Source: Terriglobia bacterium
GTDB lineage: Bacteria; Acidobacteriota; Terriglobia; UBA7540
Length of the DNA: 64,000 nt
Assembly (NCBI GenBank): GCA_035712365.1
Contig: DASTAW010000002.1
Coordinates: 1-64,000 of the forward strand
Direction of reading: 5' to 3'
Of this stretch, positions 8,613 to 17,385 are shown in pieces; within the stretch, counting starts at the first letter, position 1, and each line of letters starts with the position of its first letter. Below the pieces are notes generated by a model. It saw nothing but the letters and a program-made list of their open reading frames with translations. It was not told the origin of the DNA and made no database searches. A program made the translations under genes and the position numbers.

Positions 8613-9019
8613 GTTCATCCTTTCCGGTTATCAGTGTTCACTCTGGCACGCGAAGGATCCAGCCCAAACCAGCATTTAGCTGCCCGGCCCTTCAGTCCCT
8701 GGCGCGGGACCCCCTCCCGGCTGCCCCCCGTAGTGTTGGCCTTCCAGAACTTACGTCCTAGGATATATCCTGAATGCGTTTTCGGCAAGCTCCAGATGAG
8801 CTCTCGGGAAGTTGGAAATAGCGATGTGCAGTCAGTTGCAACTTCACAGCCCGACAGAATGTGGTATCGCCTGTGATTTCAGAGGGTTACAAAAAAGAGA
8901 ATTTCAGGGAGTGGATACATTGCAGGATCTGATGAATCAGGCGGACGGATCAATCATGGGCAGGCGATTTTCGGCGGTTTTGGCGGGTAACGGCGGGAAC
9001 CTGCCCCGTTGTGGGAAGT
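8613..9019. other. Gene-free region
   Basis: About 400 bp between two minus-strand genes. Short ORFs on the plus strand are not family-like. It should hold the promoter of the PEGA operon, reading leftward; I see no convincing -35/-10 pair, and no terminator for the dehydrogenase operon. Confidence 0.5.
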
Positions 9020-10078
9020 TCATGGGATCACCGCCATTTTTAATTCTCCGTTGCGGTGCTTCATTTTCTGGAAGAAATGCGGCAATTCGTCAAGCGGGAT
9101 TTCCCCTGTCACAAAATCTGAGGCACGGATTTCTCCTTTCGCCACCGCATCGAGGGCCTTACGGACAAATTGCGGAGTGTGATGGAAGGTCGAGCGCAGC
9201 GTGATTTCTGAATAGTGAAGGAGCGAGGGATCAAACTGCACCTGGCTGCCGCGCGGACACCCTCCGAATAGATTAACGGTGCCGCCGCGACGCACCATCT
9301 GGACGGCCCACTGCCAGGTCTGTGGGATTCCGACTGCTTCAATTACCGAATCAGCGCCGTGACCTCCTTCAGTGAGCTGGCGGACTGCGGAAACCGGGTC
9401 TTCCATCTGTGAGATGTCAAACCCGGCATAGGCGCCAAGCCGTTCCGCAGTACGGACCTGGCTCCTCCTTTTGCCGAGGGCAATCACCCGTGCGCCGCGA
9501 ACTGACAGCACTCGGATGAACTTCAGCCCGATGGGCCCGCATCCCACCACCACCGTGGTGTCGCCGGCTTGAATCCCTGTTTCTTCGATGCCCCGCAGAA
9601 TGCACGCAAGCGGTTCAACCAGGGCGGCGTCCCGGAAGGGCACGTGTGGGGGAATCTCCAGTGTATTTTCCCGAACGATGCGCCCCGGAATCCGGATGTA
9701 CTCAGCGTAGGCGCCGTTGTTAAACAGGAGCGAATTGCAAAGGTTCGACTGGCCTTTGCGGCAAAATATGCAGCTATTACAGGGGGCAGAATTGGCAGGC
9801 ACCACCCAGGATCCAGGCTTCAGCCCGTTAGCGACATCGCTTCCAACTGCTTCGACAATTCCTGAGAGTTCGTGTCCAAAAACAGCCGGAGGTACAATCA
9901 TCTTGGCGTGATAACCTTGCCGCCAGACTTTCAAGTCCGTTCCGCAGGTCAGGGCCACCTTCACCCGTACCAGGACTTCATCCGGAGTGAAGGTCGGTAT
10001 CGGAATTCGTTCAATTTTCAGGTCTTCGCGACCATATAACACCGCGGCGTTCATATCGCCGCTGAGATGAGTTTCCAT
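9020..10078 (-). CDS. Zinc-dependent MDR alcohol dehydrogenase, likely NADP(H)-type (hopanoid operon)
   Basis: A 352-residue medium-chain dehydrogenase/reductase that interconverts an alcohol and a carbonyl. Catalytic-zinc ligands are visible as LTCGTD (Cys45), FGHE (His69, Glu70) and VEP (Glu155). The structural zinc site is PCNSCIFCRKGQSNLC (Cys100, 103, 106, 114). The nucleotide fold has GCGPIG at 179-184. After the second strand, where NAD enzymes carry an acidic residue, this protein has LGKRRS (203-205), which suggests preference for NADP(H) and a reductive role. The ATG overlaps the stop of the upstream dehydrogenase by one base (TAATG). As the last gene of the coupled hpn cluster it may reduce a hopanoid polyol precursor; this is inference. 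An internal ATG at 10054 is an alternative start. Confidence 0.85.
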   Translation of the reverse strand: METHLSGDMNAAVLYGREDLKIERIPIPTFTPDEVLVRVKVALTCGTDLKVWRQGYHAKMIVPPAVFGHELSGIVEAVGSDVANGLKPGSWVVPANSAPCNSCIFCRKGQSNLCNSLLFNNGAYAEYIRIPGRIVRENTLEIPPHVPFRDAALVEPLACILRGIEETGIQAGDTTVVVGCGPIGLKFIRVLSVRGARVIALGKRRSQVRTAERLGAYAGFDISQMEDPVSAVRQLTEGGHGADSVIEAVGIPQTWQWAVQMVRRGGTVNLFGGCPRGSQVQFDPSLLHYSEITLRSTFHHTPQFVRKALDAVAKGEIRASDFVTGEIPLDELPHFFQKMKHRNGELKMAVIP

Positions 10079-11184
10079 TAAGGCACCACTATGATTTTCA
10101 GAGACTCCTCAGTAGGATGAGCTGCCAGATTTAAAGCTTGTTCAATTTCAAAAAGGGGAAACCGGTGAGAAATCAACTTCTGCACCGGAAGTACACGTTC
10201 AAAAATCAGACGGGCAGATTCTTGCTGCAGATCATATGAAGCGCTATAACTGCCGAGGATTTCTTTTTCGTCAATTCCCACCGCCGCGGCAGGAAATTCG
10301 ACGCGCAGCAACGGATCGTTATAGGCAAAAAGGAGGACACGACCTCCGGGGCGGGTCAGTGTCAGGGCCTGCTCCAAGAGTTCACGCTGGGGCGCAGCAA
10401 CCAGCACGACGTCTGCGCCACGGCCCGAAGTGCGAGTGCGGATGGCTTCAACCAGATCCACGCCCACAGGATCAAAGGACTCCTCAGCCCCGAGTTCGAT
10501 GCTTTTCCGGCGGCGTGCCGGCACCGGATCGGCCGTCACCACTCTGCTGCCGGCGCAGATCCGCGCCAACATCATCAGCAGCATGCCGATAGGGCCCTGG
10601 CCCAACACTAGGACCTTGTCCCGCTCCTCGACACGGGCTTTGTAGATGGCCTTCAGGCATGTATTGACAGGTTCGACAAATGAGGCTTCCTCAAAGGAAA
10701 CATGTGGCGGAATCCGGACCATTCCCCGTTCGGCGATCCAATCCATTACACGCACGTATTCCGCGAAGCCTCCTCCGCTGGGGCGGAAGCCGCTGGTGAC
10801 TCCCACCTTCTTGTAGGTGGGGCACTGGGAGTAGAGTTTCTGATCGCAGTAGAAACAAGCGCCGCAGGGAATGTGATGAAATGTCAACACCCTGTCACCC
10901 GTCCGCCACTCTCGTACGCCGGCACCAACCGTTTCAACTGTTCCGGCGATTTCGTGCCCGAATATCTGTGGCGGAGGGAGGAACCCGTGCTTGATCTTCT
11001 TAATGTCAGTTCCGCAGATGCCGCAGGCGCGGACTCGCACCAGCACTTCGCCCTCGGAAATTGCAGGCAGCGGCACCTCCTCAGCGACCACGCGGCCCTG
11101 GCCGCGGTAGACCCCAGCCCACATCCGTTTGCTCGGCTGCTGGAGTTCCGTCGGCGTCCCGGCTTCTGTTCTGATGGTTGTCAT
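10078..11184 (-). CDS. Zinc-dependent MDR alcohol/polyol dehydrogenase, likely NAD-type (hopanoid operon)
   Basis: A 368-residue paralogue-like companion of the next gene. It shows catalytic-zinc residues GICGTD (Cys57), FGHE (His77, Glu78) and VEP (Glu171), a structural-zinc quartet PCGACFYCDQKLYSQC (Cys107, 110, 113, 121), and GQGPIG at 195-200. The second strand ends TADP (Asp219), the usual NAD-binding acid, so its cofactor choice probably differs from its neighbour's. Its ATG overlaps the stop of hpnG as ATGA, and its own stop overlaps the next start. Sorbitol and threonine dehydrogenases are its nearest general relatives, but the tight coupling to hpnG points to hopanoid side-chain chemistry (inference). 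Confidence 0.85.
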   Translation of the reverse strand: MTTIRTEAGTPTELQQPSKRMWAGVYRGQGRVVAEEVPLPAISEGEVLVRVRACGICGTDIKKIKHGFLPPPQIFGHEIAGTVETVGAGVREWRTGDRVLTFHHIPCGACFYCDQKLYSQCPTYKKVGVTSGFRPSGGGFAEYVRVMDWIAERGMVRIPPHVSFEEASFVEPVNTCLKAIYKARVEERDKVLVLGQGPIGMLLMMLARICAGSRVVTADPVPARRRKSIELGAEESFDPVGVDLVEAIRTRTSGRGADVVLVAAPQRELLEQALTLTRPGGRVLLFAYNDPLLRVEFPAAAVGIDEKEILGSYSASYDLQQESARLIFERVLPVQKLISHRFPLFEIEQALNLAAHPTEESLKIIVVP

Positions 11185-11936
11185 TGGCTGATGGCTGGGA
11201 CGCCCAGGTCCATTTTCTCCTGATGTCCGGTTAAAAAAGTTGTGTACCTCTCAAGGTACCGGGCAAGGGCTGTGGCAGCGCGCGCACTTCGCACACCGAG
11301 CTGCGCCAGTGGCCACAGGCGTCGCGGGTCGCCAGCAACCTGGCTTAAGACCTGGACAATGCGAATGCGCCCCGAGTCGTCAAGAGCGCGGTCAAAATCA
11401 CAAGGGACTTCCATCTCAGCGGAATCGGCTACCACTCGCACTGCAACGCAGGGAACATCCAGGCGGCCCATTTCTTGCATCACTGCAAAGGCTTCCATAT
11501 CCACTGCGTCGGCTGCAGCCCCGAGGCGAAATTTCTCCTGCGCCGTTCGCACCACATGGCCGCTGGAAAAAAAACGGTCCACGGGTTTTGCTCCGCACTC
11601 AACGGCAGCGCTGAAAAGACCCTGATCGCTTTCATACGAAACTCCGGCGCTGGCTTTCTGGACTGCCCTTGCAGCCAGAATTTCTCCCGACCGATGCTGA
11701 GGTTTCAGTCCGCCCGCCAGCCCCGAGGCGATACAGATGTCGGGACGGCAATCGGTGAACTTTCTGATTGCCCGCGCCGCGTTCGCCGCTCCGATTCCGG
11801 TGAGGAGCACCCTGACATCCTTTCCTGCTGCCCGTGCGATGAAGACCATGCCGTCGCCGGGAGACGCCTGAAATTTCCGCAGGCGAAGCCATGGTTTGAA
11901 TTCCCACTCCAACGCAAATGTCACCAGAATTCTCAT
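11181..11936 (-). CDS. hpnG: Adenosylhopane nucleoside phosphorylase/nucleosidase HpnG
   Basis: HpnG removes adenine from adenosylhopane, giving (phospho)ribosylhopane, the second step of side-chain elongation. The 251-residue protein has the purine nucleoside phosphorylase/MTA nucleosidase fold: TGIGAANAARAI near residue 46, ASGLAGGLK near 70, and the ribose-binding acidic motif VDMEAFAVMQEMG near 143, followed by VRVVADSA. The N-terminus MRILVTFALEWEFKPW matches the family, and its ATG overlaps the hpnA stop as ATGA. The gene lies directly after hpnA and hpnH, as in many hopanoid clusters. The C-terminal 40 residues extend beyond a minimal nucleosidase. Confidence 0.88.
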   Translation of the reverse strand: MRILVTFALEWEFKPWLRLRKFQASPGDGMVFIARAAGKDVRVLLTGIGAANAARAIRKFTDCRPDICIASGLAGGLKPQHRSGEILAARAVQKASAGVSYESDQGLFSAAVECGAKPVDRFFSSGHVVRTAQEKFRLGAAADAVDMEAFAVMQEMGRLDVPCVAVRVVADSAEMEVPCDFDRALDDSGRIRIVQVLSQVAGDPRRLWPLAQLGVRSARAATALARYLERYTTFLTGHQEKMDLGVPAISQ

Positions 11937-12976
11937 TCGCGTTCCCGGCTTGCTAATGCCGCACGTCCGAAGCCTCTTGCGAGGTTGCTATGGTTGGCGT
12001 AGCCATTCTGTATGTACCAGGCGACGGCCCTCTCGAGTGCAGCCTCCACCGGGCCAGCTCTGAAGCCGAGTTCAGCGGCAGCTTTGGAGCAATCCACGAA
12101 CATTTTGTGCCGCGCCATTCGAACTCCCTCCAACGGGATTCGTGGCTGGCGGTTCAACACGCGCGAACAGACCTGGTCGGCATATCCGGCAGCCATAGCG
12201 ACGGAATGCGGCAGACGAAGACGAGGGCCGGTACGTCCGCTGATTCGCGCCAGAGCATCTAGAACTTCTTTCAGCATCATGTTGCGACCGCCGAGGACGT
12301 ACCGCTCGCCGACGCGTCCGCGCTCCGCAGCTATCCAGTGCCCGAATGCAACGTCTTCAACAGGCACCCAGTTGAGGCCGGTCTCGACGTATGCCGGAAT
12401 CTTGCCGTTCAGGAAATCCACGATGACCTGGCCAGTCGGCGTCGGTTTCCAGTCACCCGGGCCTACCGGAGTGGTGGGATTGACAACCACCAGGGGCAGT
12501 CCTTCGCGCGCCGCCCTCAGCGCTTCTTTCTCGGCGAGGAACTTTGAGCGTTTATAGTGGCCAATCATTTCCTCGATTCCCGCCTCGGTTGCTTCGTTGG
12601 GCAGGGTGACACCGCGGTCTACTGCAATGGTTGCAACGCTGCTGGTGACCACGATTCGCTGAACTCCCACTCTGCGTGCTGCTTCCAGTAAATTCCGTGT
12701 ACCGGTTACGTTGGAATCGTAAATCTCCTGAGGGCGGGAAGCACCCAGGCGGTAATCGGCCGCAACGTGAAAGACCCGATCGGCGCCTTTAATGGCGGGA
12801 CCCAGCGAGCTGAGATCTCGCAGATCGCCGTATACCTTTTCTACCGGCACTCCTTCGAGCGCCAAAAGGCTGCTTTGCGGGCGCACGAGGACCCGGACCT
12901 TTTCGCCACGTTCGGCCAGCGTTCGAGCTACGTGGCTACCCACAAAGCCGCTTGCCCCGGTTACAAGAGAAATCAT
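11933..12976 (-). CDS. hpnA: Hopanoid-associated sugar epimerase-like SDR HpnA
   Basis: An extended short-chain dehydrogenase/reductase of the NAD-dependent epimerase/dehydratase type. The Rossmann motif is VTGASGFVGSHVA at the extreme N-terminus, the catalytic Ser/Thr lies in VVTSSVATIA, and the active-site Tyr and Lys are in HYKRSKFLAE (YxxxK). HpnA is a conserved member of hopanoid clusters whose exact reaction is unsettled. I start at ATG 12976, which overlaps the hpnH stop (ATGA) and puts the Rossmann motif within ten residues; the open frame upstream to 13045 only reads through hpnH. Length from this start is 347 residues. Confidence 0.88.
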   Translation of the reverse strand: MISLVTGASGFVGSHVARTLAERGEKVRVLVRPQSSLLALEGVPVEKVYGDLRDLSSLGPAIKGADRVFHVAADYRLGASRPQEIYDSNVTGTRNLLEAARRVGVQRIVVTSSVATIAVDRGVTLPNEATEAGIEEMIGHYKRSKFLAEKEALRAAREGLPLVVVNPTTPVGPGDWKPTPTGQVIVDFLNGKIPAYVETGLNWVPVEDVAFGHWIAAERGRVGERYVLGGRNMMLKEVLDALARISGRTGPRLRLPHSVAMAAGYADQVCSRVLNRQPRIPLEGVRMARHKMFVDCSKAAAELGFRAGPVEAALERAVAWYIQNGYANHSNLARGFGRAALASRERE

Positions 12977-14034
12977 CCTACGAGTCCATTTGCGTACTGG
13001 GCGCCGTTGCCGTTGCGCCCGCTCTTCGGTTTCGTAAGCTGCCACCTGAGGAGTTTCCAGGTATCGGGGAAATTGCGGTTGGCTCCCAGCACCGCGGAAG
13101 GTTCAAAGCCCACGTGGACCATACAGTGTTCGCATCGAGGATCCTTCCCCGGCCCGTACTTTTCCCAGGGAGTGGATTGCATGAACTCTTTGAAGGTGGC
13201 GTAGTGCCCGTCCGTGATCAGGTAGCACGGACCCTTCCAGCCGCGCGGATTATAAGTAGGATTGCCCCATGCCGTACACTCCAGTTCGCGCTCGCCGCGC
13301 AGATATTCCAAATAGATCGGCGAAGTCATGACGCAGTATTTTTCCAGCAGACGGCTGGCCAGGCGGAACTTCTGATGAATTTCCTGGCGAGACATGAAGA
13401 TTTCTTTGGTCTGGACGGCAAGATAGGAGTAAGCCGGTGAAAGCATGTGCCCGTCCACGCCGAGGCCTCGCAGGAATTCAAACAGTTCCGCGATCTCGTT
13501 CAGGTCTGTCTGCTTGTAAATGGTGGTGTTGGTACACACCTGGAAACCGCGGTCTTTGGCGAACTTGATGGCCTCGACCGCCTCGCGGAAAACCCCGTTG
13601 CGTTCTACGCAGAGGTCGTGGGTGGCCTCCATGCCGTCCAGGTGGATGTTGAAAAACATGCGTGAGGTGGGCTTGTAATCCTGCAGACGTTTTCGAATGA
13701 ACATCCCATTCGTGCAAAGGTAGATGTTCTTCTTGCGGTCCAGGATTTCACTTACCAGGCGCGGCAAGTCAGGATAGATCATTGGCTCGCCGCCGCAAAT
13801 GGAAACGACAGGCGCGCCGCACTCATCCACTGCATTGAGGCATTGCTCGACGGTCAGCTTGTCGCGGATGGTATCTTTATATTCTCGAATGCGTCCACAG
13901 CCTGTGCATGTCAGGTTACAGGCGTGCAACGGTTCCAGCATCATGACCAAAGGAAATTTATCAACGCGATGAAGCCTCTTTCCAGCAATATAGGTACTCA
14001 GATTTGCCGTCAAACTGAGCGGAAATCTCATCAA
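12973..14034 (-). CDS. hpnH: Adenosylhopane synthase HpnH (radical SAM)
   Basis: HpnH joins the 5'-deoxyadenosyl radical to diploptene, forming adenosylhopane, the first committed step of extended hopanoids. The 353-residue protein has the radical SAM cluster motif ACNLTCTGC (Cys39, 43, 46), the SAM-binding GGEPMIYPD near residue 81, and a C-terminal cysteine-containing region (DPRCEHCMVHVGFEPSA) typical of HpnH. The N-terminus MRFPLSLTANLSTYIAGKRL also fits the family. The start overlaps the hpnF stop by 4 nt, so translation is likely coupled to hpnF. Confidence 0.93.
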   Translation of the reverse strand: MMRFPLSLTANLSTYIAGKRLHRVDKFPLVMMLEPLHACNLTCTGCGRIREYKDTIRDKLTVEQCLNAVDECGAPVVSICGGEPMIYPDLPRLVSEILDRKKNIYLCTNGMFIRKRLQDYKPTSRMFFNIHLDGMEATHDLCVERNGVFREAVEAIKFAKDRGFQVCTNTTIYKQTDLNEIAELFEFLRGLGVDGHMLSPAYSYLAVQTKEIFMSRQEIHQKFRLASRLLEKYCVMTSPIYLEYLRGERELECTAWGNPTYNPRGWKGPCYLITDGHYATFKEFMQSTPWEKYGPGKDPRCEHCMVHVGFEPSAVLGANRNFPDTWKLLRWQLTKPKSGRNGNGAQYANGLVG

Positions 14035-16073
14035 TTCCTCCCGTTTTTCTTTCCGTTTCCATTGTGCGGCTCGAATTCGGCTGGCGAAAGGCGAACGGAC
14101 TCCGCCTGCGTTCTGTTCAGACGGAGGTTTTGGTAATGCGCCAGCGCATAAAGTGGGAAGGTATTACGATATAAGGTGTAACACAGATAGAAGACCCGCG
14201 GGAAGCCGGTCCCGGTAAATTCGTTTTCTTTCCAGAAACCCTCTTCGGTCTGTTCGTCCAACAGATATTGCACCGCGTTAGTGACGGCCGGATCATTGAC
14301 GCCGCGGGTGGCCAGCAATCCGATCAGTCCCCATGCCGTTTGTGACGGTGTGCACGGCCCCCTTCCTTTGAGGGAAGGGTCGTCGTAGGAAGCGCATGAT
14401 TCTCCAAAACCGCCCCCCCTGTTCTGAACGGAACAGAGCCAGTCAGCCCCCCTTAGAGCTTCCGGAGTCCGGCCCAGGCCGAAAGCTTCCAGCATCCGCA
14501 GAACGCCGCTGGTTCCGTAGACGTAGTTCACACCCCACCGGCCGTACCACGCTCCTTCCGCCCCCTGCTGTCTTCGCAGATAGCCGAGAGCGCGCTGCAC
14601 CGCAGGGTGCGTAGCCGGCCACCCGAGGCGCGCAACGCACTCCAGCACCCGCGCGGTGACGTCCGCCGTTGAAGGGTCGATCATGGCATTGTGATCAGCA
14701 AACGGTACACGGGTAAGGACTGCACAGTCATTATCACGGTCGAAGGCGCCCCAGCCTCCATCGCGGTTCTGCATGCTGACCAGCCAGTGGAACCCGCGCC
14801 GGAGTGCATGCTCAAGCCGGACCTTGTCCGGATAGGCGACCCGCTGCAGCGCCATCATCACAAAGGAGGCGTCGTCAACATCGGGATAAAAGTCATTCAG
14901 AAATTCAAACGCCCAACCTCCCGGCGGGGCGTCCTGATTCTTCACCTGCCAGTCGCCGGGACCGACAATCTGGCGATCCAGCAGCCATCGCGCGGCATTC
15001 ACCAGGGCCGGATGGTCTGAAGGCAGACCCGCCTCCTCAAGCGAGTACATTGCAATCGCGGTATCCCAGACAGGTGACCGGCAAGGTTGCAGGGAAATCG
15101 TGTCCCCCTTCTCAACCTCGAACCCGCGCAAATGCGCGAGCTCCCGTGCCGTCAGAGGGTCATCAGCAGGATGTCCCATGGCTAGCAAGGCAAAGAGCGA
15201 GTTGAGCATGGCCGGGTAAATAGCCCCCAATCCCTCGCTCCTCTCCAGATGTTCCAGCATCCATCTCTGTGCCCGCGCAAGAGCCATCTTACGCAAGGGC
15301 CTCCAGGGGAGGGACTCGTGCAACTTGAACAAGCGGTCGATGGCAAGAAACAGGTTCCGCCAGGTGATGATTTTCCGGTCCCAGTCAAAGGCCGGAATGT
15401 GACCAGACGCCTCGCGGAAAAGTTCATCAACTCGCGCATGCTTGGGCAGGGGCCAGTGCGGACGCAGAGCGTAGAGGATCGTGAGCGGCACCACGATCGC
15501 GCGCGTCCACGACGACAGGGAGTAAACGTTAAAGAAAAACCAGGACGGAGAAAGCATTAACTCGGGAGGGATTGCCGGCACGTGCTTCCATTCCAAAGCG
15601 CCCCCCAGCGCCAGGTAAAACCGCGTGTAAGAATTGGTCTGTTCAAGCCCCCCGAGGTCGTGGATTCTCAGGCGGGCAGCCGCCATGGCGGGCTCATCCG
15701 GGGAATGGCCGGCCAGCTTCAGTGCGAAGTAAGCTTTGACGGTGGCGTTGAGCTCGGAGGGGCCGCCCAGGTAGATATTCCACCCTCCGTCCGGCAGCTG
15801 CCTGCGGCGTATGGAGTTCGACAGCTTCGCTATCCGCCCGGGAACAAATTGCCCGGCCACGTAAAGAAAAAATATGTAGTCAGATTCCAGAGTGGAATCG
15901 GCGTGTAGTTCGCCGACCCAGTAGCCCTCTGGTGATTGCAAGGAAAGCAGATGCTCGGACGCCCGGGCAATCGCCCGTTCGACGCGTTGATCGAGGCCAG
16001 CATCCAATGCTCCGACCGCACCGCCGTCTTTGAACGATTCGAGCTCTACTCTCGCTTCCTGTGTCATGAACAC
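14031..16073 (-). CDS. hpnF: Squalene-hopene cyclase HpnF/Shc
   Basis: Cyclises squalene to hopene/diplopterol at the membrane. The 680-residue length is typical. QW-type repeats are seen along the chain: QSPEGYWVGELHADST, QNRDGGWGAFD, QGAEGAWYGRWGVNYVYG, QNRGGGFGE and QTEEGFWKE. The upstream signature LQPCRSPVWDTA (about 329-339) is present. The catalytic DXDDTA box reads DVDDAS (398-403): all three acids are kept but Thr is Ala. The ATG could be codon 1 or codon 3. It lies 20 nt after ispH and overlaps hpnH. The organism must supply squalene from genes outside the window. Confidence 0.93.
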   Translation of the reverse strand: MFMTQEARVELESFKDGGAVGALDAGLDQRVERAIARASEHLLSLQSPEGYWVGELHADSTLESDYIFFLYVAGQFVPGRIAKLSNSIRRRQLPDGGWNIYLGGPSELNATVKAYFALKLAGHSPDEPAMAAARLRIHDLGGLEQTNSYTRFYLALGGALEWKHVPAIPPELMLSPSWFFFNVYSLSSWTRAIVVPLTILYALRPHWPLPKHARVDELFREASGHIPAFDWDRKIITWRNLFLAIDRLFKLHESLPWRPLRKMALARAQRWMLEHLERSEGLGAIYPAMLNSLFALLAMGHPADDPLTARELAHLRGFEVEKGDTISLQPCRSPVWDTAIAMYSLEEAGLPSDHPALVNAARWLLDRQIVGPGDWQVKNQDAPPGGWAFEFLNDFYPDVDDASFVMMALQRVAYPDKVRLEHALRRGFHWLVSMQNRDGGWGAFDRDNDCAVLTRVPFADHNAMIDPSTADVTARVLECVARLGWPATHPAVQRALGYLRRQQGAEGAWYGRWGVNYVYGTSGVLRMLEAFGLGRTPEALRGADWLCSVQNRGGGFGESCASYDDPSLKGRGPCTPSQTAWGLIGLLATRGVNDPAVTNAVQYLLDEQTEEGFWKENEFTGTGFPRVFYLCYTLYRNTFPLYALAHYQNLRLNRTQAESVRLSPAEFEPHNGNGKKNGRN

Positions 16074-16093
16074 CCCGTACTCACTAAGTGCCT

Positions 16094-17062
16094 TTAGACC
16101 TTCAATTCCGCAGGCAGGGCAAAGCGAACGTCTTCTTCAATCCACTCGACTTCCTCTACTCGCGTAAAGCCCCATTCCTTCAGGCGATCGACAACTTGCC
16201 GGACCAGCACTTCCGGCGTCGACGCACCTGCGGTGACACCAATACGGCGGTGGCCGTTGACCCATTCAGGGAGGATATCGTCAGCGTTGCCGATCAGGTA
16301 TGCGACCGTCCCTCCGCGCCGCGCAACTTCCACCAGCCGGTTTGAATTGGAACTGTTTTGGGCTCCCACCACCAGGATTCCATCAGCCTTGGGGGCGATG
16401 GCCTTGACGGCCATCTGCCGGTTCTGAGTGGCGTAGCAGATGTCCTGTCCCGGCGGCCCGATAATGGCGGGGAATCGCTGTTTGAGCCGGTCCACGATTT
16501 CCGCTGTGTCGTCAAGGCTTAAGGTGGTCTGCGTCAGATAGACGATCCGGTTGGGATCAGGTGGATCCAGGGTCTCCACGTCCTCGACTGAGGAAATCAA
16601 CCGGATTACTTCGGGGGCTTCCCCGAGCGTACCGATCATCTCGTCGTGGTCCCGGTGGCCGATAAGGACAATGGTATATTTTTCGCGGGCGTACCGGATC
16701 ACCTCCAGATGGACCTTAGTGACCAGTGGGCAGGTGGCGTCAATGATGCGAAGCTGCCGGGCGCGTGCTTCCTCGCGAACTGCCGGCGAGACTCCATGAG
16801 CACTGAAAATAACTGCTGCCCCTGTCGGCACCTCTTCAAGGTTTTCGACAAATACGGCGCCCTGGCCGGCCAACTCGTCTACAACATAACGGTTATGAAC
16901 AATCTCCCGCCGCACATAAACCGGAGGTCCCAGCTTGTCGAGAACCATGCGGACAACATCAATGGCGCGAATGACGCCCGCGCAAAAGCCTCTGGGTCGC
17001 AACAGCATCAAAGTTCCTGGTTCAGCGCGAGACGAGTTCTCGACGTGAGGAGCCACGTTCAT
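16094..17062 (-). CDS. ispH: 4-hydroxy-3-methylbut-2-enyl diphosphate reductase IspH
   Basis: Last enzyme of the MEP isoprenoid pathway, making IPP and DMAPP with a [4Fe-4S] cluster in the cytoplasm. The three cluster cysteines are in PRGFCAGVIRAID, DATCPLVTKVH and QDICYATQNRQ. The substrate-binding motifs FSAHGVSP and NSSNSNRL are also visible. I place the start at ATG 17062, giving 322 residues, close to the family norm; the frame is open to 17188 but the extra 42 residues are not IspH-like. First gene of the ispH-hpnF-hpnH-hpnA-hpnG-MDR-MDR run, which links precursor supply to hopanoid synthesis. Confidence 0.93.
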   Translation of the reverse strand: MNVAPHVENSSRAEPGTLMLLRPRGFCAGVIRAIDVVRMVLDKLGPPVYVRREIVHNRYVVDELAGQGAVFVENLEEVPTGAAVIFSAHGVSPAVREEARARQLRIIDATCPLVTKVHLEVIRYAREKYTIVLIGHRDHDEMIGTLGEAPEVIRLISSVEDVETLDPPDPNRIVYLTQTTLSLDDTAEIVDRLKQRFPAIIGPPGQDICYATQNRQMAVKAIAPKADGILVVGAQNSSNSNRLVEVARRGGTVAYLIGNADDILPEWVNGHRRIGVTAGASTPEVLVRQVVDRLKEWGFTRVEEVEWIEEDVRFALPAELKV

Positions 17063-17276
17063 TGGTTTACCATCATCCTTTCCTGTTACATACCCTCTAA
17101 AGATAATCCTCTCATGGTCTTTCCGCACCGTCAAGATAAGCGCAGGATCCAATCCTTTCCGGACCGCGAGGGTTTGGTCGCTGCGCATACCTGACCCTCT
17201 GGATTTATTGATGTACCCATCCGGCGAAACGATGCATCATATCCACGGAGGGTTTACTATTTCTGTCACTGCTCTC

Positions 17277-17305
17277 TGTACACTTGCGGTGGCTTTTGAT
17301 ACAAT
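17277..17305 (+). promoter_or_regulatory. Putative sigma-70-like promoter before the TPR gene
   Basis: TGTACA (17277-17282, 4 of 6 matches to TTGACA) and TACAAT (17300-17305, 5 of 6 to TATAAT) are separated by exactly 17 bp. Transcription would begin about 75 nt upstream of the ATG at 17386. This lies in the 323-bp divergent region between ispH and the plus-strand half of the hopanoid island, which otherwise holds no gene. Confidence 0.45.
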
Positions 17306-17385
17306 GCCCTGATTATGGATTGTTCCCACAACGGAGGCCTGCCTCAAGTAATTTCCTAACCCCTGGCTACCAACGTTTTTGAACT

